Positions 59,836 through 64,000 of a stretch of 64,000 nt of DNA are shown piece after piece. The position numbers were made by a program, and so were the translations under genes. The notes beneath the pieces are model-generated. The model worked only from the letters and a program-made list of their open reading frames with translations, was not told where the DNA came from and did no database searches. Each line of letters starts with the position of its first letter. Within the stretch, counting starts at the first letter, position 1. This DNA is from Streptomyces endocoffeicus (GTDB lineage Bacteria > Actinomycetota > Actinomycetes > Streptomycetales > Streptomycetaceae), in contig NZ_JAERRG010000015.1 of the NCBI RefSeq assembly GCF_016741935.1, positions 186,001 through 250,000 on the forward strand. The letters are read 5' to 3'.

Positions 59836-60396
59836 TCAGGAGCCGGACTCGAGGGCCCGGGCGATCCTCCGCAGGCCGGTGGCCACCTCCCGCGCCGAGG
59901 GGGCGCGCTCGGGATCGACCAGCCACTGCTGGGTCAGTCCGGCGATCAGGGCCATGTGCACCGACCCGACGGCACGGGCCACCCCGCCCTCCTCCGCGCC
60001 CTCGATGCCGTGCAGATCGGCCGCCAGCGCCGTACGGGACCGTTCGAACGCGTCGGCGAGCTGCTGCCGGACCTCGGCGGACCGTTCGGCCTGGGCGAGC
60101 GCCTCGGCGCTGGCCACCAGCAGCGGCCGGTCCGTGGTCTCGGACTCGACGATCCGGGCCCACATCGACTCCACTCGCGCCCCGGCCCCTGAGCCCGGTA
60201 CGGGCTCCGCCGAGCCGGACCGCACCTTCTCGCTCCACTCGTCGAGCGTTTCCAGCAGGGCAGCGTTGAGCAGCCGCTCCTTCGAGCCGTAGTGGTAATT
60301 GATCGTGCCGAGCGGCGCGTTGGCGGCGGCGGCGATGTCCCGCGAGGTCGTACGGGCGAATCCCCGCTCCTGAAGGCATCGCTTCGCCCCGGCCAT
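59836..60396 (-). CDS. TetR family transcriptional regulator with shortened N terminus
   Basis: A 186-residue TetR-like protein. It opens MAGAKRCLQERGFARTTSRDIAAAANAPLGTINYHYGSKERLL, so most of the HTH is present, but the usual 10-15 residues before helix 1 (the segment that normally reads RERILxGAKRCL) are missing. Immediately upstream, three 18-bp tandem repeats (60398-60451) replace sequence that would encode them or hold a promoter. The ligand domain follows with a single Trp-Leu rich end. There is no clear ribosome site. It may be functional with a short leader or be a repeat-damaged pseudogene. The dnaE relic follows it directly. Confidence 0.8.
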   Translation of the reverse strand: MAGAKRCLQERGFARTTSRDIAAAANAPLGTINYHYGSKERLLNAALLETLDEWSEKVRSGSAEPVPGSGAGARVESMWARIVESETTDRPLLVASAEALAQAERSAEVRQQLADAFERSRTALAADLHGIEGAEEGGVARAVGSVHMALIAGLTQQWLVDPERAPSAREVATGLRRIARALESGS

Positions 60397-60397
60397 T

Positions 60398-60451
60398 GTG
60401 CTCGCCCTGCTCGTCGTGCTCGCCCTGCTCGTCGTGCTCGTCCCGCTCGTC
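60398..60451. repeat. 18-bp tandem repeat abutting a TetR start codon
   Basis: GTGCTCGCCCTGCTCGTC occurs twice exactly (60398-60415, 60416-60433) and once with two changes (60434-60451). The array starts one base from the ATG of the TetR gene on the minus strand and ends 14 bp before the stop of the Lys/Ala-rich gene. Confidence 0.9.
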
Positions 60452-60464
60452 GTGCGGGCGAAAA

Positions 60465-60896
60465 TCAGGAGCCGAGCCGACCGCCGGTCAGCCGTGCCAG
60501 CGGGCCGCGACGACGAGCCGCGCGCCTGCGCAGGACGATCGCGGTGGTGGCGCCCGCCGCGGCGGCACCGGCGCCGGCGACGGCTGCCAGGACCTTCCGC
60601 GCCTTGATCATCATCCAGGCCGAACCCGCCGCCGCGGCGGCCTTCTTGGGCGCCTCGGCGGCCACGGCACGACCGGTGGCCACGGCCTTCCCGGCAGCCA
60701 CTTGAGCCTTGTCGGCGGCGACATGAGCGGTGTGCGCCGCGGTCGTCGCCGCGCCCGCCGCGGCGGACTTCGCCGTGGTCTCCGCCTTGCCCGCGGTGTC
60801 CTTGGCCTTTTCCGTGGTCTCCTTGGCCTTGGTGGCGGTGGCCTTCGCGTTCACGCCGGTGCTCCGGGTAGTGTGTGCGTTCTTCTTCTCGGTCAT
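60465..60896 (-). CDS. Lys/Ala-rich helical protein with C-terminal hydrophobic and Arg-rich tail
   Basis: A 143-residue protein of no recognised enzyme family. Residues 1-105 are Ala/Lys/Thr/Glu-rich with heptad-like AKET, AKDT, AGKAE repeats predicted to be amphipathic helix, similar in composition to apolipoprotein-like or LEA-like stress proteins of actinobacteria. A hydrophobic stretch (about 108-126) is followed by RRRAARRR, suggesting a membrane-associated C terminus with a basic inside end. The ATG has GGTGAAC upstream, giving MTEKKNAHTTRST. Its role is unknown; protection, DNA compaction or envelope scaffolding are possibilities. Confidence 0.7.
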   Translation of the reverse strand: MTEKKNAHTTRSTGVNAKATATKAKETTEKAKDTAGKAETTAKSAAAGAATTAAHTAHVAADKAQVAAGKAVATGRAVAAEAPKKAAAAAGSAWMMIKARKVLAAVAGAGAAAAGATTAIVLRRRAARRRGPLARLTGGRLGS

Positions 60897-60943
60897 GTTC
60901 ACCGCGTTACCACTCGACCCGACAGCAAACCCGAGCCCTCGGC

Positions 60944-61666
60944 TCATTCGGTGCCCGAGCCGCCCGAGCCGCGCCGCTGCTGGAACAGCACAAACCCTCC
61001 GGCCAGGGCGAACAAGCAGACGCCGATGATGATGCCCACGGCGGGCCACGCGGATCCGCCGTCGGATGTCGCGGCCTTCGAAGGCTCCTCGCCGTCCGGG
61101 CTCGGCGCCTCGCTCTCCGGCTTCGGGGAGGGCGAGGCCGAGGGCGAGGCGTCCGGGGTGGCGCCGGCGGCCGCGGCCTTGAGCTTCAGCAGCGGGGCGG
61201 GATTCTCCGGCTCCGGCTCTCCGGCGCGGGCCACCTCGATCCACCGGGACACCTTGCCGCCCTCGTAGGTGTCCACGGTCTTGAAGGCCAGCGATGTGGC
61301 TTCGGGCAACTGCCGTACGACGACACTGTGTTCGGCGTTCTCGCCGGGTGCGAGCGCCGGGCCGCCGACGGAGTAGCCGTCATCGGTGGGCTTGAGCTTC
61401 CAGCCCTTCGGAGCCTGCTTCAGCTCCACATCGCCGGGGTCGATGCCCTTGGGCAGCACGGTCCGGATCTCGGTGAAACCGGCCCCTTCGTCCTCCGCCT
61501 CCGACTCGAACGTCAGCGTGACGTTCTTCGCCAGGGCGCGGGAGTCGGAGGCGCTCACCTCGGTGTGGGCCAGGGCGGGGGCCGCCGTGGCGAGGACGAG
61601 CGCCGAGGCGGCGACGGCCAGGACGCCGATCCGCCGCGGGCGGGGCGGCAGACGATGTGCTTTCAC
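60944..61666 (-). CDS. YcnI family copper-related secreted protein
   Basis: A 240-residue exported protein. The signal peptide covers 1-33 (ATAAPALA). The mature chain starts at His34 (HTEVSAS), the copper-ligand position of YcnI. The DUF1775 beta-sandwich runs about 34-160 (VSASDSRALAKNVTLTF, then ALAPGENAEHSVVVRQLP). A Pro/Ser/Glu-rich spacer and a C-terminal helix (about 208-230, WPAVGIIIGVCLFALAGGFVLF) with RR end anchor it. The GTG 61666 has GAGGAG 6 bases upstream. The family helps copper handling in Bacillus and actinobacteria. The usual CopC/CopD neighbours are missing here. Confidence 0.9.
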   Translation of the reverse strand: MKAHRLPPRPRRIGVLAVAASALVLATAAPALAHTEVSASDSRALAKNVTLTFESEAEDEGAGFTEIRTVLPKGIDPGDVELKQAPKGWKLKPTDDGYSVGGPALAPGENAEHSVVVRQLPEATSLAFKTVDTYEGGKVSRWIEVARAGEPEPENPAPLLKLKAAAAGATPDASPSASPSPKPESEAPSPDGEEPSKAATSDGGSAWPAVGIIIGVCLFALAGGFVLFQQRRGSGGSGTE

Positions 61667-61841
61667 GGTATCTCTCCTCGTCCAAGGGGCGGACACCCGG
61701 GCCCTCCGCACCGGTCACCCGGCGCGCTCACCAGGTGTGTTCACCAGGTGCGTTCACATTCCCCGGTACGTACGGCCCGGACGCGATGTTCATCGTCGCC
61801 CAGGCCGGAAGCCCGCTTGTCACGGAGGGCGCGGCCGGCGG

Positions 61842-62351
61842 TCAGGTGGTGGCCATGTCGAGGGCCGTTCCGTACAGCCGGGACACCCGGATCCTGATCA
61901 CCACGCGCCGGTCCGCCACCAACTGCTCCAGGAAGGCCGTCTCATCACGGGGATCGGCGAAGCCCGGCGTCATGGCCAGCAGTTCCCGCCCGACAGCGTC
62001 CCCGGGGGCGGCCGTCACCTCGGATACCTCCGCCTCGCCCTCGGCGACGGCGAACGACCAGCCGTCCGGCGCGCCCACATGCACGGCGGCGTGCGGGTCG
62101 CGCCGCAGCCGACGCACCTTGAGCCGATCGGCGGTGGAGGAGACGCGCAGCACACGTTCCTCGGGACTCCACTGGTGGAGCACGGTCGACAGATGGGGAT
62201 GGCCGCTGCGTTTGACGGTCGCGAGCACCCCGAACCGCTGGTCACTCAGGATGCGGGACGACTCGTCGTCGGTGAGTGCCCGGGGCGCGGGCCCGGCGCC
62301 GGGCCTCGTCCCGGCGCCACTCGTCGGGTTCTTGCTTTCGGTCGTCGTCAT
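61842..62351 (-). CDS. PPOX-class (pyridoxamine 5'-phosphate oxidase-like) split-barrel protein
   Basis: A 169-residue split-barrel protein of the pyridoxamine-phosphate-oxidase-like class, TIGR03618-type. A disordered Gly/Pro/Ala leader covers 1-25. FGVLATVKRSGHPHLSTVLHQW, LRVSSTADRLKVRRLRRDPHAAVHV, and the end VVIRIRVSRLYGTALDM are family marks. Members of this group in actinobacteria often bind F420 and reduce quinones or aflatoxin-like compounds, but FMN cannot be excluded. An ATG start is used. It lies 43 bp downstream of the DHA2 transporter on the same strand, so it may be its operon partner. Confidence 0.88.
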   Translation of the reverse strand: MTTTESKNPTSGAGTRPGAGPAPRALTDDESSRILSDQRFGVLATVKRSGHPHLSTVLHQWSPEERVLRVSSTADRLKVRRLRRDPHAAVHVGAPDGWSFAVAEGEAEVSEVTAAPGDAVGRELLAMTPGFADPRDETAFLEQLVADRRVVIRIRVSRLYGTALDMATT

Positions 62352-62394
62352 GAGGGTGGACCTTTCGCCGGTCGTGGAGGAGTCGGAGTGCGGG

Positions 62395-63897
62395 TCAGGG
62401 GGTGGTGACCGGTGTGGCGGGCGGGTTGGCGTTCCGGGGTGCGGTCGGTGCGGTCGGCGCGGCGGGGGATTTCCGCGCGGGCCGCCGCAGGACGGTGAAC
62501 GCCACCGCGAAGGCCGCCACGATGAGCCCCGCTCCGATGGCGAAGGCCAGGTGGTAGCCGCCGGTCAGCGCCTCGGCCCGGCTCTTGCCCCGGGCGAGCA
62601 GGGCGTCCGTACGGGAGGCGGCCAGGGTGGACAGCACCGCGACGCCCAGCGCCATGCCGATCTGCTGAGTGGTGTTGAACAGCCCGGAGACGAGCCCGGC
62701 GTCGCCCTCCTTCGCACCGGACATTCCGAGGCTGGTCAGCGCCGGGAGCGCCAGCCCGAAACCGGCGGCGAGCAGCATCACCGGGAGGAGGTCGGGGACG
62801 TAGCGGGCGTGCACGGGGACGCGGATGAGCAGGCCGAGGACGCCGGTCAGGAGGACCAGCCCGGTCAGCAGCACCGCGCGGTCGCCGAAGCGGGCGCTGA
62901 GCCGCGCCGAGACGCCGAGGGACACCACGCCGATGGCGAGGGCGGCCGGGAGCATCGCCAGACCGGTTCCGGTGGCGTCGTAGCCCAGCACATTGCGCAG
63001 ATAGAGGGCGACGAGGATCTGGAACGAGAAGAGCGCGGCCACCATCAGGAGCTGGACCAGATTGGCCCCCGCCACCCCGCGCGACCGCAGGATCCGCAGG
63101 GGCATCAGCGGGGTGCGGGCAGTGGCCTGGCGGACCAGGAACAGGGCGATCAGGAGGATCGAGACGGCGCCGAGGCCGAGCGTGTGCGCCGCCGCCCAGC
63201 CGTAGTCCGCCACCTTGACCACGGTGTAGATGCCCAGCATCAGCCCGGCCGTGACGAGCAGGGCACCGAGGACATCGGCTCCGGCCGCGAGGCCCGGCCC
63301 GCGGTCGGCGGGCAGGACGGGGATGGCGACCGCGAGCGTCAGCAGCCCGATCGGCAGATTGATCAGGAAGATCCAGTGCCAGCTGAGCGCGTCGGTGAGG
63401 AGGCCGCCGAGTACCTGGCCGATCGACGCCCCGGCGGCGCCGGTGAAGCTGAACACGGCGATCGCCCTTGACCGTTCGGCGGGTTCGGTGAAGAGCGTGA
63501 CGAGGATGCCCAGGCTGACCGCGGAGGCCATCGCGCTGCCGACCCCCTGGAGGAACCGTGCGGCGATCAGCGTCGCGGGGGAGGTGGCCACGGCCGCGAG
63601 CAGCGAGGCCGCGGTGAACACCGCGGTGCCGGTCAGGAATACGCGCTTGCGGCCGATGAGATCGCCGATGCGGCCGCCGAGCAGCAGCAGACCGCCGAAC
63701 GCGATCAGATAGGCGTTGACGACCCAGCTGAGCCCGGCGGGGGAGAACCGCAGATCGCTCTGGATGGCGGGCATGGCCACGGTCACGATGCTGCCGTCGA
63801 GGATCACCATCAGCATGCCGGTGGCGATGACCCCGAGGGCCAGTTGGCGTGCCGGGGGGACGCGGGGAGGCGTGGGGTCGGAAGAGGTGGCGGACAT
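62395..63897 (-). CDS. MFS drug transporter, DHA2 family (14 helices)
   Basis: A 500-residue proton-driven efflux protein. Fourteen hydrophobic segments can be counted. Family motifs are GGRIGDLIGRKRVFLTG (motif A) and the VxxxG region ASIGQVLGGLLTDALSWHWIFLINLPIG (motif C), characteristic of EmrB/QacA-like transporters. It probably exports a hydrophobic cation or antibiotic. The ATG 63897 follows AGGAGT by 7 bases; that site is the right arm of a perfect inverted repeat in the leader. No divergent regulator is seen because the window ends 103 bp upstream. The PPOX-like protein downstream may modify the same compound. Confidence 0.92.
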   Translation of the reverse strand: MSATSSDPTPPRVPPARQLALGVIATGMLMVILDGSIVTVAMPAIQSDLRFSPAGLSWVVNAYLIAFGGLLLLGGRIGDLIGRKRVFLTGTAVFTAASLLAAVATSPATLIAARFLQGVGSAMASAVSLGILVTLFTEPAERSRAIAVFSFTGAAGASIGQVLGGLLTDALSWHWIFLINLPIGLLTLAVAIPVLPADRGPGLAAGADVLGALLVTAGLMLGIYTVVKVADYGWAAAHTLGLGAVSILLIALFLVRQATARTPLMPLRILRSRGVAGANLVQLLMVAALFSFQILVALYLRNVLGYDATGTGLAMLPAALAIGVVSLGVSARLSARFGDRAVLLTGLVLLTGVLGLLIRVPVHARYVPDLLPVMLLAAGFGLALPALTSLGMSGAKEGDAGLVSGLFNTTQQIGMALGVAVLSTLAASRTDALLARGKSRAEALTGGYHLAFAIGAGLIVAAFAVAFTVLRRPARKSPAAPTAPTAPRNANPPATPVTTP

Positions 63898-63903
63898 GCG
63901 GAC

Positions 63904-63930
63904 ACTCCTGTCAGTAGGCGCGACAGGAGT
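63904..63930 (-). promoter_or_regulatory. Leader hairpin covering the ribosome site of the efflux gene
   Basis: In the minus-strand transcript, ACTCCTGTC (63930-63922) pairs perfectly with GACAGGAGT (63912-63904) across a 9-base loop. The right arm contains the AGGAGT ribosome site, 7 bases before the ATG at 63897. Folding would hide it, so the structure may set or switch translation. As DNA it is also an interrupted palindrome that could bind a TetR- or MarR-type repressor. Confidence 0.6.
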
Positions 63931-64000
63931 GACCGTAGCAGATGGTTTTGTTGCAGACTATTTGTTTCGGCTCTACTTGTGGCCGGGTGGCCGGCCGTGC

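Noticed and set aside
60398..60607. A + strand membrane peptide starting MLALLVVLALLVVLVPLVV
   Set aside because: Its hydrophobic part is only the translation of an 18-bp tandem repeat and the rest is antisense to the Lys/Ala-rich gene; no ribosome site.

Overview
The window looks like a GC-rich actinomycete chromosome, most likely Streptomyces. GC is very high with strong third-position bias, GTG and TTG starts are frequent behind GGAGG-type ribosome sites, and secreted enzymes carry long arginine-rich signal peptides. Several parts are typical of the genus: a K15-type DD-peptidase, a BlaA/BlaB-controlled class A beta-lactamase, a CebR-type operator, an ExxR-less CYP157-like P450 and MmyB-type XRE regulators. 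There is no rRNA, recognisable tRNA, CRISPR array, insertion sequence or phage. The content is accessory: polymer degradation, sugar uptake, small oxidoreductases and many one-gene regulators.

Layout. 0-4.4 kb: LysR regulator, HSL-type esterase, K15-like DD-peptidase, and an SDR lacking its Rossmann start. 4.4-7.6 kb: DksA/TraR zinc finger, secreted GH5 mannanase with CBM2 behind a perfect CebR-type box, and an Old Yellow Enzyme. 7.7-12 kb: Rrf2, AraC, alpha/beta hydrolase, LysR and TauE/SafE. 12-15 kb: blaL, blaA, blaB. 15-20.4 kb: dienelactone hydrolase, DEDDh exonuclease, secreted GH54-CBM42 arabinofuranosidase, SDR, aldo/keto reductase. 20.5-23.7 kb: XRE regulator divergent from an SDR-SDR-tautomerase operon. 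23.7-26.9 kb: ExxR-less P450, secreted serine protease and a small protein that repeats the protease propeptide motif. 26.8-35.6 kb: two NarL-type two-component systems around a MacB/FtsX-type ABC exporter and a class C-fold serine hydrolase. 35.6-44.3 kb: TetR/NTF2 pair, FAD-linked oxidase, hydrolase, MFS, thioesterase, YceI, HxlR, quinone oxidoreductase, NIPSNAP. 44.4-47.3 kb: glucarate transporter and dehydratase. 47.4-51 kb: secreted GH9 cellulase and argG with an ARG-box-like site. 51-59.3 kb: LacI-regulated ABC importer with an intracellular GH13 and a secreted GH87-like beta-helix enzyme, probably an alpha-1,3-glucan utilisation locus. 59.3-64 kb: dnaE PHP-domain relic, TetR, Lys/Ala-rich protein, YcnI-like protein, PPOX-family protein and a DHA2 efflux pump whose leader can fold over its ribosome site.

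How the parts work together. The secreted mannanase, arabinofuranosidase, GH9 cellulase and GH87-like enzyme, with a glucarate pathway and an oligosaccharide importer, point to a soil saprophyte feeding on plant and fungal walls. The beta-lactamase, its two regulators and the two other penicillin-fold proteins form a cell-wall and beta-lactam theme. No complete biosynthetic gene cluster is present. Short tandem repeats of 10 to 20 bp recur at gene junctions and sometimes contain stop codons or abut start codons. The clearest odd items are the dnaE relic, the protease/YWTP-peptide pair, the BlaA/BlaB system and the ExxR-less P450.
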